Assembly (NCBI GenBank): GCA_937934295.1
Contig: CALHAI010000003.1
Span: 1-64,000, forward strand
Direction of reading: 5' to 3'
Origin: an uncultured Blastocatellia bacterium
Lineage (GTDB): Bacteria > Acidobacteriota > Blastocatellia > HR10
Length of the DNA stretch: 64,000 bases
This document shows, piece after piece, positions 9,981-19,476 of the stretch (the stretch's first letter is position 1; every line of letters starts with the position of its first letter). A model generated the notes under the pieces. That model ran no database searches. It was given only the letters and a program-made list of their open reading frames with translations, and was not told where the DNA came from. The position numbers were made by a program, and so were the translations under genes.

Positions 9981-11169
9981 TGTCAGGCCTCGCCTGTTGC
10001 GCGATGTTCAGTAACACGCCGATCTCCGCCATCGTGATCACAAGCGATGACCCACCATAGCTGATGAGCGGCAACGGCGTCCCCTTCACGGGGAAGAGCC
10101 CTACGGCCACGCTCATGTGGAACAATGCTTGCGTGACGATCACCACGACGATCCCTGCGCCGAGCAGCATCCCGAATGGATCCGGAGCGTGCCACGCGAT
10201 GCGCATCCCGCGCCAGAGAAAAACGCCGAAGGCCAGGACCAAAAGGCCCGTCCCCACCAACCCCAACTCCTCGCCAATATGCGCAAAGATGAAGTCCGTG
10301 TGCGGCTCCGGCAGAAAGAAGAGCTTCTGCTTCCCCTGGGCGAAGCCCACGCCCGTGATCCCTCCGCTGCCGAGCGCGATAAGCGATTGGATGGCTTGAA
10401 ACCCGCTGCCACGCGGGTCCTGCCAGGGATCGAAATAGGCGAGGATGCGCTCCCATCGCCAGTTCACATGCGTGACGAGCCAAGCGAGCGCGGGGAGCGC
10501 GCCTACACCGAGCACCACCTGATGCCGGAAGGGCACTCTCACGATGAAGAACATCACCAGGAGGATGAGCCCGAACGAGAGGGCCATGCCCAAATCTGGC
10601 TCGAACATGACGAGAACCATCATCGCCCCGGCGACCAGCGCGCATGGCAGGAACGTCAGCTCGAAGCGTTTGATGCCGGCCGGGATCCGCCGATCTAAAT
10701 GCGCGGCCAGAAAGACGATGAGTGCAAATCGCGCCAACTCCGAGGGCTGGAACGACAGCGCCCCCCAACGAATCCATCGATGGGCCCCATTGACCGCGGG
10801 GAAGAAGAAGACGGCCACCAGGAGCACGAGCGTCCCTACCAGCAACATGGTCACGAGCCGAGGATGCTGATAGAGGTGGTAATCCACGCGCATCGTCACG
10901 AACATGGCCGTGAGCGCGAGCATCGCCCAGACGGTCTGCCGAGCGAGGAAGTGATATTGCGTCCCATAGCGCTCGGCCGCGAGCACAGCCGACGCACTGT
11001 AGATCATCACGATGCCCAACAACGCGAGTGCGATGGCGAGCGTGAAGAGCACCTTGTCGCCGATCTGCGCCATCTCACGATTGTGGGCGCGCTCGGCCCC
11101 TCCCCATCCGATCGCGAGGCCGCGGGACGCCCGCCATGACGTTCGACGATACGGCCGCGCCCTCAACAT
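9973..11169 (-). CDS. ftsW: septal peptidoglycan polymerase FtsW (SEDS family)
   Basis: Multi-spanning glycosyltransferase that polymerises lipid II at the septum with its PBP partner FtsI. The 398 residues contain about ten membrane segments, with SEDS motifs FQPSELARFA and SYGGSSLV near the end and the HTDFIFAHIGEELG loop. ATG 11169 is chosen because AGGAGGAG lies seven bases before it; it gives a 32-residue basic cytoplasmic N-tail. An internal ATG at 11073 has a poor ribosome site. It overlaps murD by seven bases. Confidence 0.96.
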   Translation of the reverse strand: MLRARPYRRTSWRASRGLAIGWGGAERAHNREMAQIGDKVLFTLAIALALLGIVMIYSASAVLAAERYGTQYHFLARQTVWAMLALTAMFVTMRVDYHLYQHPRLVTMLLVGTLVLLVAVFFFPAVNGAHRWIRWGALSFQPSELARFALIVFLAAHLDRRIPAGIKRFELTFLPCALVAGAMMVLVMFEPDLGMALSFGLILLVMFFIVRVPFRHQVVLGVGALPALAWLVTHVNWRWERILAYFDPWQDPRGSGFQAIQSLIALGSGGITGVGFAQGKQKLFFLPEPHTDFIFAHIGEELGLVGTGLLVLAFGVFLWRGMRIAWHAPDPFGMLLGAGIVVVIVTQALFHMSVAVGLFPVKGTPLPLISYGGSSLVITMAEIGVLLNIAQQARPDNV

Positions 11170-12623
11170 TCGCTTCTCCTCCTATCGGGGGGTGTCGCTT
11201 CGCTCAGCATGCGGTGCACCGCCTCCTTGAAGACACGCCCCCGATGCTCGAAGTTCTCGAACATATCGAAGCTCGCGCACGCCGGGGAGAGGAGCACGAC
11301 GCCCCCGGCCGAAGCGAGGTGTCGAGCCGTCCGCACGGCTTCCTCCAATGTCGCGCAGCGCGTCAAGGGAACGATGTCTTCGAGTGCGGCGCGAATCTTC
11401 TCAACCGCTTCCCCGATCGCGAGGACATGCGCGACCTTCTTGGCCGCCACCGGACGCAGGCGCGTGAAGTCATCGCCCTTGTCTCGTCCACCGAGGATGA
11501 GAACGATCGGTCCCTCGAGCGCCTCCAGCGCCGTGAGCGTCGAAGCGACATTGGTCGCTTTGGAATCGTTGTAATAGTCCACACCCTCGATCCGCGCGAC
11601 CCATTCCAGGCGATGTTCGACGCCGGGGAACGCGCGCAAAGCTTCCCGCAAGGGCAAGGCTTCCGCCAACGCGAGGAGCGTCGGCGCTTCCATCGTGCGC
11701 GAGAGACTCGCCCCGGCAAGCGTCGCCGCCAGTGCCGCCAGCGCGTTCTCGACATTGTGCGCTCCGCGAAGCGGGATGTCCGCACGATGCGCGAGTTCTC
11801 GTTCCTCCCCCTCCCATCGGAGGATGAGGCGCTCTCCTCGGAGGAAGACGCCGCGCTCCACCTCGGCCGCCGGAGCTCGCTCCGCCCGACGGCTGAAGAA
11901 CAGTATGCGCGCGCGCGTCGCGCCCACCATGGTGCGCACCACCGGATCGTCGGCGTTCAACACGGCCCAATCGGCTTCAGTCTGATGGCGAAAGATGCGA
12001 CGCTTGGCCTCGATGTATGCCTCCAAGGATCCGTGACGATCCAGGTGATCTGGAGCGATATTGGTCACGACGGCGACGCGTGGACGAAGCGTCTCGGCCA
12101 TCTCCAACTGGAAGCTGCTCAGCTCGGCGACGACGAGGCAGCGCGCATCGTGCACTTCTTGGACAATGCGCACGAGTGCGCGCCCGATGTTGCCCCCCAC
12201 ATGCGCGCAATAGCCGCAGCGCGCGAGCAGATCGCCGATCCAGGCCGTCACGGTCGTCTTCCCATTGGTCCCGGTGACGCCGATCAAAATCCCTCTCAGG
12301 AATCGAGCCGCCACTTCCACCTCGCCGAGGATCGGCACGCCCGCCCGACGCGCTTCATCCAGCACGGCGAGCGTCGGCGGCACGCCCGGACTCAGGACGA
12401 TCACATCAGCCGCGCGGAGCAGCTCCGGCGGATGAGCGCCAAGCACCACGCGAACGCCCAAAGCTCGCAAGGCCTCCAGAGCCTCTCTCGTGCGCGTGAA
12501 ATCCTCTTCTCGTTTCACATCCATAGCGATGACGCGCGCGCCGCGACGCGCGAGAAACTCACTCGCGGCCACGCCGCTCTCGCCCAACCCCATCACCACG
12601 ATCGTTTGACCGGCGACGTTCAT
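11163..12623 (-). CDS. murD: UDP-N-acetylmuramoylalanine--D-glutamate ligase MurD
   Basis: ATP-dependent ligase adding D-Glu to UDP-MurNAc-L-Ala in the cytoplasm. The product has 486 residues: N-terminal UDP-binding Rossmann fold ([13 protein letters not shown]), central ATP loop [14 protein letters not shown] (115-128), [11 protein letters not shown], then NDSKATN, GGRDKG and [12 protein letters not shown], the hallmarks of MurD. The ATG at 12623 overlaps the mraY stop in ATGA; the frame stays open far upstream but that stretch is only a shadow of mraY. Confidence 0.97.
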   Translation of the reverse strand: MNVAGQTIVVMGLGESGVAASEFLARRGARVIAMDVKREEDFTRTREALEALRALGVRVVLGAHPPELLRAADVIVLSPGVPPTLAVLDEARRAGVPILGEVEVAARFLRGILIGVTGTNGKTTVTAWIGDLLARCGYCAHVGGNIGRALVRIVQEVHDARCLVVAELSSFQLEMAETLRPRVAVVTNIAPDHLDRHGSLEAYIEAKRRIFRHQTEADWAVLNADDPVVRTMVGATRARILFFSRRAERAPAAEVERGVFLRGERLILRWEGEERELAHRADIPLRGAHNVENALAALAATLAGASLSRTMEAPTLLALAEALPLREALRAFPGVEHRLEWVARIEGVDYYNDSKATNVASTLTALEALEGPIVLILGGRDKGDDFTRLRPVAAKKVAHVLAIGEAVEKIRAALEDIVPLTRCATLEEAVRTARHLASAGGVVLLSPACASFDMFENFEHRGRVFKEAVHRMLSEATPPDRRRSEC

Positions 12624-13744
12624 CGCAGCTTCAACGTCGAAAGGCTCAGGAGCGCGAACAGGATCGCGAGGATCAGAAATCGAAACACGATCTTCGGCTC
12701 CTTCCACCCGATCAACTCGAAATGGTGGTGCAGCGGCGCCATCTTCAGCAGCCGACGCCCGCGTCCGGTCATCCGCCGCGTGAACTTGAAGTAAAAGACC
12801 TGCGCCATCACCGAGAGGGCTTCTAGGACGAAGATCCCTCCGATCAGCAAGAGCAACAGCTCTTGCTTGACCATCACGGCGACCGTCCCGAGCGATCCGC
12901 CAAGTGAGAGGCTGCCCACATCCCCCATGAAGACTTCGGCCGGCGGCGCATTGAACCAGAGGAATCCCAGACACGCTCCCGCGAGCGCGCCGCAGAAGAC
13001 CGTCAGCTCCCCCACCTCCGGCATGTGCTCGATGTTCAAATACCGAGCGAACTCGGCATGCCCGGTCACGTACGTGAAGCCCGTCAGCGCCGCCGTCGTG
13101 ATGAAGGCGATGCTGATGGCCAATCCATCCAATCCATCGGTCAGATTCACGGCGTTGGACGAACCGACCATCACCAGCAACATGAACGTCAGATAGAGCG
13201 CCGCGGGCAGTTCGGGCCGAAAGCGTTTGAAGAAGGGAACGCTGAGGACCAACGAGTAGTCGAGCCCGTAGATGAGCGTCAGGCCGATCACCGCGCTGAT
13301 GGCGCTCTGCGCGAGGAGCTTTTGCCGACCCGTCAATCCAAGCGAGCGCCGCCGTACGATCTTCAAGTAATCGTCTAAGAATCCGATCGTCCCGAACAGG
13401 ACGAGTGCCGCCAGCGCCAATCCCACGTAGCCATTTCGCAGATTCCCCCACAGGAACGTCCCCACAAGTACCGAGAGGATGATGAGCGCTCCGCCCATGG
13501 TCGGCGTCCCATGCTTGACCTGATGCCGCGCCGGCCCTTCTTCGCGAATCGGTTGCCCGATCTGATGTTCGCTCAACTTGCGGATGAACCATCCGCCGAG
13601 CAGCAGACTGAGGAGCAGCGCCGTGATGGCGGCATAGGCCGTGCGAAAGGTGATGTACCGAAAGACGTTCAGCGGATCGAGCCATGGATGAAACTGCTCG
13701 TGATACCGCGTGTACAAGACCTCGTACAACAGATAGCGGAGCAT
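12620..13744 (-). CDS. mraY: phospho-N-acetylmuramoyl-pentapeptide transferase MraY
   Basis: Integral membrane enzyme that transfers phospho-MurNAc-pentapeptide to undecaprenyl phosphate, forming lipid I. The 374-residue protein has about ten membrane helices and the family motifs [17 protein letters not shown] (Asp pair for Mg), [13 protein letters not shown] and [11 protein letters not shown], ending with [13 protein letters not shown]. It lies 19 bases after murF and overlaps murD by four. Confidence 0.98.
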   Translation of the reverse strand: MLRYLLYEVLYTRYHEQFHPWLDPLNVFRYITFRTAYAAITALLLSLLLGGWFIRKLSEHQIGQPIREEGPARHQVKHGTPTMGGALIILSVLVGTFLWGNLRNGYVGLALAALVLFGTIGFLDDYLKIVRRRSLGLTGRQKLLAQSAISAVIGLTLIYGLDYSLVLSVPFFKRFRPELPAALYLTFMLLVMVGSSNAVNLTDGLDGLAISIAFITTAALTGFTYVTGHAEFARYLNIEHMPEVGELTVFCGALAGACLGFLWFNAPPAEVFMGDVGSLSLGGSLGTVAVMVKQELLLLLIGGIFVLEALSVMAQVFYFKFTRRMTGRGRRLLKMAPLHHHFELIGWKEPKIVFRFLILAILFALLSLSTLKLR

Positions 13745-13763
13745 GCCACCTCACTCCGTCTCC

Positions 13764-15167
13764 TCACACCGCGCGGTTGAACACCTGCTGAAGCACCTCG
13801 ATGGTGCGCTCCATGCCCACGGCGCGCGATCCTTTGACGAGAATCACATCGCCCGTTCGCACATGGGCCGAGAGCCAATGCCCGGCCTCTTCCGGCGTCT
13901 CCAGGAAGAATGCCATCTCCATTCCCGCAGCGCGCGCGCCCTCGATCAGTTCGCGGGCCAGGCCGCGCACGCCGATCAGGACATCAATCCCGAGGCGAGC
14001 GATCTCCTGCCCGCACTCCCGATGAAACATCCCAGCGCGCTCGCCCAGTTCCAGCATCTCTCCGGCGACGACGAGGCGTCGTCGCGCCTCTTCGACCTCG
14101 CGCAACGTCCGCACCATCTCCAGAAGCGAACGTGGATTCGAATTGTACGAATCGTCGATCACGGCGAATCCCTGTGGGAATCGCACGATCTCTCCGCGCC
14201 GCGCATAGGGCGTGACCGCCGCCAGCGTCTCGGCGATGATCGGCAGCGACACACCGCAGACTTCGGCTACCGCCACCGCCGCCAAGATATTCATGACCTG
14301 ATGTCGCCCAAGAAGCGGCGTTCGCACCACCGCTTCTCCCGAAGGCGTCTGCAGCGTGAACCGCATGCCCTCCAGGCCGAGCGCACGAATGTCCCGAGCG
14401 CGCACGTCCGCCTCGTGCTCGACCCCGAAGGTCCGCACGGCGATCGCTCGCCGCCCGCGCATCCGCGCAACAAGGGGATCATCGGCATTCAACACCGCGA
14501 GCCCATCCTCGGGAAGAGCCTCCACAAGCTCCGCCTTCGCTTCGGCGATGGCTTCCACCGAGGGGAAGAACTCCAGATGCACGGCGCTCACCGTCGTCAC
14601 GATGCCAATCCTCGGCCGAGCGATCGTACTCAGGTGCGCGATCTCCCCAGGCGCACTCATGCCCATTTCCAGGACGGCGTAGTGGAACTGTTCGGGCGAC
14701 GCGCCTTCGGCGATCAGGCCCAGCAGCGAGAGCGGCAGGCCATAAGCGTTGTTGTAGTTGCCAATGGTCTTGATGACCCGATATCCGCCGGCTTCCAGCA
14801 ACCGCGCCACCAACTCCTTGGTCATCGTCTTCCCCGAGCTGCCCGTGATGCCAATGACCGGTCGCCCCCATCGCGCGCGCACGACGCGCGCCAGCTCCTG
14901 CAAGGCCCAAAGCGTATCCCGAACGCGAATCAACCGCCGCGGTGGCACGTCGGCCAGAGGCTCCGAGACGACCGCCGCGCACGCGCCTTTGACGAGGGCT
15001 TCCTGCACGAAGGCGTGACCATCCCGCATGCGCCCTTTGATGGCGAAGAACAACTCTCCAGGGCGAATCGTGCGCGAATCGATCGAGAAGCCGCGCGGCT
15101 CCTGCTCGACGATCTCCGACGTCGGCGGCATCGCTCCCCAAATCTCGACCATCTCCTTGAGCCTCAT
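13764..15167 (-). CDS. murF: UDP-MurNAc-tripeptide--D-Ala-D-Ala ligase MurF
   Basis: Adds D-Ala-D-Ala to the UDP-MurNAc tripeptide, completing the pentapeptide. The 467 residues show the N-domain FSIDSRTIRPGELFFAIKG, ATP loop GITGSSGKTMTKEL (107-120; the second residue of the loop is Ser-Ser rather than the common Asn), NYNNAYGLPLSLL, LEMGMSAPGEI and DDSYNSNP, all typical of MurF. Start and the murE stop overlap as ATGA. No ddl gene lies in the window, so the D-Ala-D-Ala it uses is made by an enzyme encoded elsewhere. Confidence 0.96.
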   Translation of the reverse strand: MRLKEMVEIWGAMPPTSEIVEQEPRGFSIDSRTIRPGELFFAIKGRMRDGHAFVQEALVKGACAAVVSEPLADVPPRRLIRVRDTLWALQELARVVRARWGRPVIGITGSSGKTMTKELVARLLEAGGYRVIKTIGNYNNAYGLPLSLLGLIAEGASPEQFHYAVLEMGMSAPGEIAHLSTIARPRIGIVTTVSAVHLEFFPSVEAIAEAKAELVEALPEDGLAVLNADDPLVARMRGRRAIAVRTFGVEHEADVRARDIRALGLEGMRFTLQTPSGEAVVRTPLLGRHQVMNILAAVAVAEVCGVSLPIIAETLAAVTPYARRGEIVRFPQGFAVIDDSYNSNPRSLLEMVRTLREVEEARRRLVVAGEMLELGERAGMFHRECGQEIARLGIDVLIGVRGLARELIEGARAAGMEMAFFLETPEEAGHWLSAHVRTGDVILVKGSRAVGMERTIEVLQQVFNRAV

Positions 15168-16669
15168 CGGGTCTCGTCCCCCCCGCTTCCGAAACGTTCC
15201 CTCAATGCCGCGCGCGCGACGTCGCGATCATCGAACGGGATGATGCGATCCTTGAGCACTTGATAGGTCTCATGCCCTTTGCCCGCGATCAGGACGATAT
15301 CCCCGGGTTCGGCCAACGCGATCGCCATCCGAATAGCCTCGCCGCGATCCACGATCTTCACATACGGCGTGCTCGTACGCGTGAGCCCCACTTCGATCTC
15401 CGCGAGGATGGCCTCCGGGTCCTCCGAGCGCGGATTGTCCGAGGTCACGATCACCAAATGCGAGAGCGCGCCGGCGATCTCCCCCATCGGCGCGCGCTTG
15501 CGCCGATCGCGGTCGCCGCCGCACCCGAAGACGGTGAGAAGACGTCCTTTGGTCGAGAGCTCCCGTCGCAGATCGTGCGCCGTATGCAACAAGTTCCGAA
15601 GCGCATCCTCCGTGTGCGCGTAATCCACAATGACGAGCAACGGATGCTCGGGCTCGGAGACGATCTCCAACCGTCCCGGCACGTGAGGGCACATCTCGAT
15701 CCCCTTAGCGATCGTCTCCAGCGAAAAGCCCAGCGCCAGTCCGGTCGCCACCGCCGCCAGGATGTTCCGAACGTTCGGACGCCCAAGCAGCCGAGAACGC
15801 AACACCACATCCCCTTGCGGTGTCCGAGCCGTGAGCCGCGTTCCTTCCAGCGAGACGGCAACGCTCCGAGCGAAGACATCACCGGACGTCTCGCCATAGG
15901 TGAGCACGCCTCCGCAGGAGACGGCCGCGAGGTCCGGCGCACGTGGGTCCTCGCCGTTCAGGACGGCAATCTCCGGAGCTCTCCCCAGCGTGCCATCGAA
16001 GAGCTTGCGCTTAGCTGCGAAATATGCCTCCATCGTGCCATGAAAGTCCAAGTGCTCGGGCGTGAGATTGGTGAAGACGGCCACCTTGAATGCGCATCCG
16101 TGCACGCGCTTGAGTTCGAGGGCATGCGAGGAGACCTCCAGCACGGCATATCGGCATCCGGCTTCGACGGCGCGCCTCAAGAAGCCTTGAATCTCCAGCG
16201 CTTCCGGCGTCGTGCGCTCGGCCGGGATCTCGTCGTCGCCGATCCTATACGTGGTCGTCCCCAACCGAGCGGATCGTTCGCCCGCTGCTCGGATCACGGC
16301 ATCAATGAGATACGTCGTCGTCGTCTTCCCATTGGTCCCGGTCACTCCAATGAGCGTGAGCGCGCGCGAGGGATCGTCGTAGAACGCCACGGCGAGTTCG
16401 GCCAGTGCGCGTCGCGCGTCGTCGACCTGAAGCCACGCGCGCGGGAAATCCGGCGGGCACGGGTTCTCGGAGGCGATCGCCACAGCCCCGCGCGCGAGGG
16501 CTTCGGGAATGAACGCGTTCCCATCCTGCTGGAATCCGCGAATCGCGACGAAGAGACTTCCGGGTACGACCCGCCGCGAATCATACGCGATGGCCGTCAC
16601 TCGCTCTTCGAGTGGCCCGAAGGCCTTGGCCTTCGTCACTTCGACCGCTTGTCGCACCGTCCAACCCAT
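15164..16669 (-). CDS. murE: UDP-MurNAc-L-Ala-D-Glu--meso-diaminopimelate ligase MurE
   Basis: Adds the third residue of the stem peptide. The 501-residue product has the N-domain AYDSRRVVPGSLFVAIRG, ATP loop [14 protein letters not shown] (108-121), HLDFHGTMEAY, and the DNPR motif in VTSDNPRSEDP, which in characterised MurE enzymes selects meso-diaminopimelate over lysine. ATG 16669 is preferred; a GTG at 16696 would overlap the end of ftsI by 17 bases and has a weaker context. Confidence 0.95.
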   Translation of the reverse strand: MGWTVRQAVEVTKAKAFGPLEERVTAIAYDSRRVVPGSLFVAIRGFQQDGNAFIPEALARGAVAIASENPCPPDFPRAWLQVDDARRALAELAVAFYDDPSRALTLIGVTGTNGKTTTTYLIDAVIRAAGERSARLGTTTYRIGDDEIPAERTTPEALEIQGFLRRAVEAGCRYAVLEVSSHALELKRVHGCAFKVAVFTNLTPEHLDFHGTMEAYFAAKRKLFDGTLGRAPEIAVLNGEDPRAPDLAAVSCGGVLTYGETSGDVFARSVAVSLEGTRLTARTPQGDVVLRSRLLGRPNVRNILAAVATGLALGFSLETIAKGIEMCPHVPGRLEIVSEPEHPLLVIVDYAHTEDALRNLLHTAHDLRRELSTKGRLLTVFGCGGDRDRRKRAPMGEIAGALSHLVIVTSDNPRSEDPEAILAEIEVGLTRTSTPYVKIVDRGEAIRMAIALAEPGDIVLIAGKGHETYQVLKDRIIPFDDRDVARAALRERFGSGGDETR

Positions 16670-16679
16670 CGTCTCGCGC

Positions 16680-18740
16680 TCACTGAAATTCCACACGACA
16701 CGTCGTCCCGCGCACGACGAGCCTTCCGGCCGCCGGCTCTTGCCGCACGGCTCGTCCTGATCCGGACACGATCAAGCGGAGACCGATCCGCGCACACTGT
16801 TCGGTCACGGCGCGAATTCCCTGGCCGCGAAAATCCGGAACGCGTACAAGAGACGGATCCTCACGAACCCTCCTCGCCGGAGCGACAGCTGGCGCGAGAT
16901 TCCGCGCAAGGAGATCGCGCGCTTTGCTCTGGATGGGGGGCAGCGAAGAGAAGTGTAGCGCTTCATCCGCCCCCGCCTCCGAAAACCCTATTTCTCCCTC
17001 CGTCCCCTCGGACGCGAAATTCGTGCGCACGGCGAGGAGAGGACGTCCCTCCTGCCGATCCGGCGGCACGTTGAGCGCATGAAGGGCCGCTTCGGCGATC
17101 CGCTTGAAGACAGGAGCGGCCACTTCCCCTCCTGTGTACTTCGGACGCGGATGATCAAGCGCCACCAGGACGACGACGCGCGGATCGGCGACCGGCGCGA
17201 AGCCGGCGAACGACGCGACATATCGCGTTCGCGAATAACGGCGCGTGCGCGGATCGAACTGCTGGGCCGTTCCGGTCTTGCCCGCCGCCGAATATCCCGA
17301 CAATTGAGCGAGCTGTCCCGTCCCTCGCTTGACGACCCCTTCAAGCAGCTGGGTGAGCACGCGCGCCGAGGCCGGGCTCAAGATGCGGCGCCGCTCGGGC
17401 TCAGCGCGCTTGACCACGGTTCCGTCGCGGGAGCGCACAGCCTGCACCAGATGCGGCTGCACCCAGACCCCTCCATTCGCAATCGCCGCCATCGCCGCGG
17501 CCATCTGTAAGGCGGTCACGCCAATCTCCTGACCGATGGCGATGGCGCCGACCGAAGCCGGCGTCCATCGGGACACGGGCCGCACGATCCCACGCGCCTC
17601 CCCAGGAAGCTCCACTCCCGTGCGCCGACCGAAGCCAAAACGCTCGATGTAGTGCGCCAACGTTTCGGCCCCCACGCGCAGCGCGATTTGGATCGTCCCG
17701 ACATTGCTCGACTGCTCGAGCACCTCGCGCGCCCTCAGTCGGAAGAAGGGGCGATGATCGCGAATCGTGTGCCCGGCCAAGACGATGCGCCCGCCTAAGC
17801 CTTCGATCACCTCGTTCGGACGGAGCAGGCCTTCCTCTAAGGCGGCGGCGAAGGTCACGATCTTGAAGACCGAGCCCGGCTCATAGAGATCGCGGATCGC
17901 CCGGTTGCGTCGGGCCTCCTCCGATGCCTTCGCGAACGCATTGGGATCGAACGTCGGAATACTCGCGAGCGCCAGAATCTCGCCCGTCTTCGGATCGAGC
18001 ACGATGGCGACACCGCTTCGCGCGCGCGCCCGATGAACGGCCTCCCGCAGCTCGCGCTCCACGTGGAATTGGATCGTGGCATCGAGTGTGAGAACGAGGT
18101 CGTGCCCGCGGGCGACCGGTCGTTGCGTCCGCTCATACGTGCGCCCGCGCGCATCACGATAGACGAAGACCGTGCTCTCCTCGCCGCGAATCTCCCGATC
18201 ATACGCGAACTCGATCCCCTCCAATCCGACCTCATCTATGCCCGCATAGCCAAGCACATGAGCGGCCAACTCCCCATTCGGATACGCGCGTTTGTTCTCG
18301 GTCACGAAATGAATACCCGCGAGCCCGAGCGCTTTGACGGCCGTCGCCTCTTCGGGCGTGACCTTGCGTTTCACCCAGACGAATTCGCGCCGCTCCGAAA
18401 GCCGTTCTCGCAGCGCCGCCGGATCCAGGCGCAGGACGCGCGCCAGTTCCCGCGCCGCGCGCTCCACATCCTCGATCTCCACCGGGACGGCGAAGATCGA
18501 AGGTGCTTCCACGCTCTTAGCCAGTTCGCGCCCCGCGCGATCGTAGATCGTCCCGCGCACCGCTGTGACGCGAATCGTCCGTCGCTGCTGCCGATCCGCC
18601 TGCGCGCGCCATTGTTTGTGCTGCGCGACCTGTACATGGAGAAGACGGCCGCCAACAAGGAGCACCCACACGGATAAAAACCCCATCAGTTGAACGAGGC
18701 GCCGTCGAATCGTCTTCTTGTAGAGCTCACGCTTGATCAC
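16680..18740 (-). CDS. ftsI: septal transpeptidase FtsI (class B PBP) with a C-terminal PASTA domain
   Basis: Cross-links septal peptidoglycan with FtsW. The 686-residue protein has an N-terminal transmembrane anchor (about 18-35), a dimerisation domain, and the transpeptidase domain with all three motifs: SVFK (nucleophile Ser290), SSN (344-346) and KTGT (488-491). After a linker (about 580-630) comes a single PASTA domain (about 633-686, VRVPDFRGQGIRAVTEQC). It overlaps ftsL by four bases (ATGA). PASTA-bearing FtsI is known in several phyla but absent from E. coli FtsI. Confidence 0.96.
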   Translation of the reverse strand: MIKRELYKKTIRRRLVQLMGFLSVWVLLVGGRLLHVQVAQHKQWRAQADRQQRRTIRVTAVRGTIYDRAGRELAKSVEAPSIFAVPVEIEDVERAARELARVLRLDPAALRERLSERREFVWVKRKVTPEEATAVKALGLAGIHFVTENKRAYPNGELAAHVLGYAGIDEVGLEGIEFAYDREIRGEESTVFVYRDARGRTYERTQRPVARGHDLVLTLDATIQFHVERELREAVHRARARSGVAIVLDPKTGEILALASIPTFDPNAFAKASEEARRNRAIRDLYEPGSVFKIVTFAAALEEGLLRPNEVIEGLGGRIVLAGHTIRDHRPFFRLRAREVLEQSSNVGTIQIALRVGAETLAHYIERFGFGRRTGVELPGEARGIVRPVSRWTPASVGAIAIGQEIGVTALQMAAAMAAIANGGVWVQPHLVQAVRSRDGTVVKRAEPERRRILSPASARVLTQLLEGVVKRGTGQLAQLSGYSAAGKTGTAQQFDPRTRRYSRTRYVASFAGFAPVADPRVVVLVALDHPRPKYTGGEVAAPVFKRIAEAALHALNVPPDRQEGRPLLAVRTNFASEGTEGEIGFSEAGADEALHFSSLPPIQSKARDLLARNLAPAVAPARRVREDPSLVRVPDFRGQGIRAVTEQCARIGLRLIVSGSGRAVRQEPAAGRLVVRGTTCRVEFQ

Positions 18741-19435
18741 GGCTCGCCTTGCTTCGATGGCCTTCTCCGTTTCGACGTCGGGTTCTCTCCCGTCGAATCG
18801 CTCGGTCGCTCCACCGATGCGGTCCCTTCGTCAGGCCTCGCGCCTTTCGACAAAGATTCGCTTGCGTTCTCCAAGGTCTCCGAAGCCATCGGCGTTCCTC
18901 CGCGTGGTCCGAGGGATGAGGGCGACTCCTCCCCGGCAGTCTCGCCGACCGACTTCACCGGTTTCACGCGAAGGCGCCGGCGAACGACCCGCGCGCTCTC
19001 GGTCGGCGATTTGGACTCCGAGGCGTTGAGGTCGCGCTCCGCCGAAACGCGCTCGGATCCCGCCGGAAGGGATCCCCCAAGATCGTGGGCACCAGGAGGA
19101 GCTCCCCCCCGACCCACAACGATCACCTGCGAGGGATCAGGGCGAATGAGCCCGAGCCGCCGCGCGAGCGGCTCGATCACTTGCGGCGACCGATAGTAAG
19201 CGCGCTCCGATTCAAGCTGTCGCTTCAAAGCTTCCAGACGCTCGCGCTCGCGCACCAGTTGATTCAAGCGATAGCCGTACCGCAGCGCTTCGACGTGCTG
19301 CCACGTCGCAAGAATCAGCGAGAACGCGACGACACCCGCCACGCCAAGCCCAAGAAGCATCCGAGAGGTGGCCTTTGGCTCTCCCCGTTGAGGAATCGGT
19401 CCGTTCTGCACGTGCAAGGGCACATGTCGAGTCAT
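18737..19435 (-). CDS. ftsL: FtsL-like divisome protein with long C-terminal tail
   Basis: A 232-residue bitopic protein between rsmH and ftsI, the usual place of ftsL. It has a short cytoplasmic N-terminus, one transmembrane helix (about 27-45, LLGLGVAGVVAFSLILATW), then a coiled coil (about 55-85, RLNQLVRERERLEALKRQLE) and the LARRLGLIRPDPSQVI motif common to FtsL/FtsB-like proteins. The tail after residue 120 is low-complexity, rich in Ser, Glu, Arg and Pro, and about doubles the usual length. ATG 19435 follows GAGGAGGGAGCG; a GTG at 19480 overlapping rsmH is less likely. Position and topology support the call; primary sequence alone would not. Confidence 0.8.
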   Translation of the reverse strand: MTRHVPLHVQNGPIPQRGEPKATSRMLLGLGVAGVVAFSLILATWQHVEALRYGYRLNQLVRERERLEALKRQLESERAYYRSPQVIEPLARRLGLIRPDPSQVIVVGRGGAPPGAHDLGGSLPAGSERVSAERDLNASESKSPTESARVVRRRLRVKPVKSVGETAGEESPSSLGPRGGTPMASETLENASESLSKGARPDEGTASVERPSDSTGENPTSKRRRPSKQGEP

Positions 19436-19476
19436 CGCTCCCTCCTCAACTTCGACATCTCCACCCCATGCGCTTC

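Noticed and set aside
11136-12794. A 552-codon plus-strand frame opposite murD and the 3' part of mraY.
   Set aside because: Antisense shadow with no recognisable domain or ribosome site.
12624-13754. In-frame extension of murD far upstream, giving an 863-residue product.
   Set aside because: The extra part is out of frame with and complementary in use to mraY; the ATGA overlap and MurD start motif fix the start at 12623.
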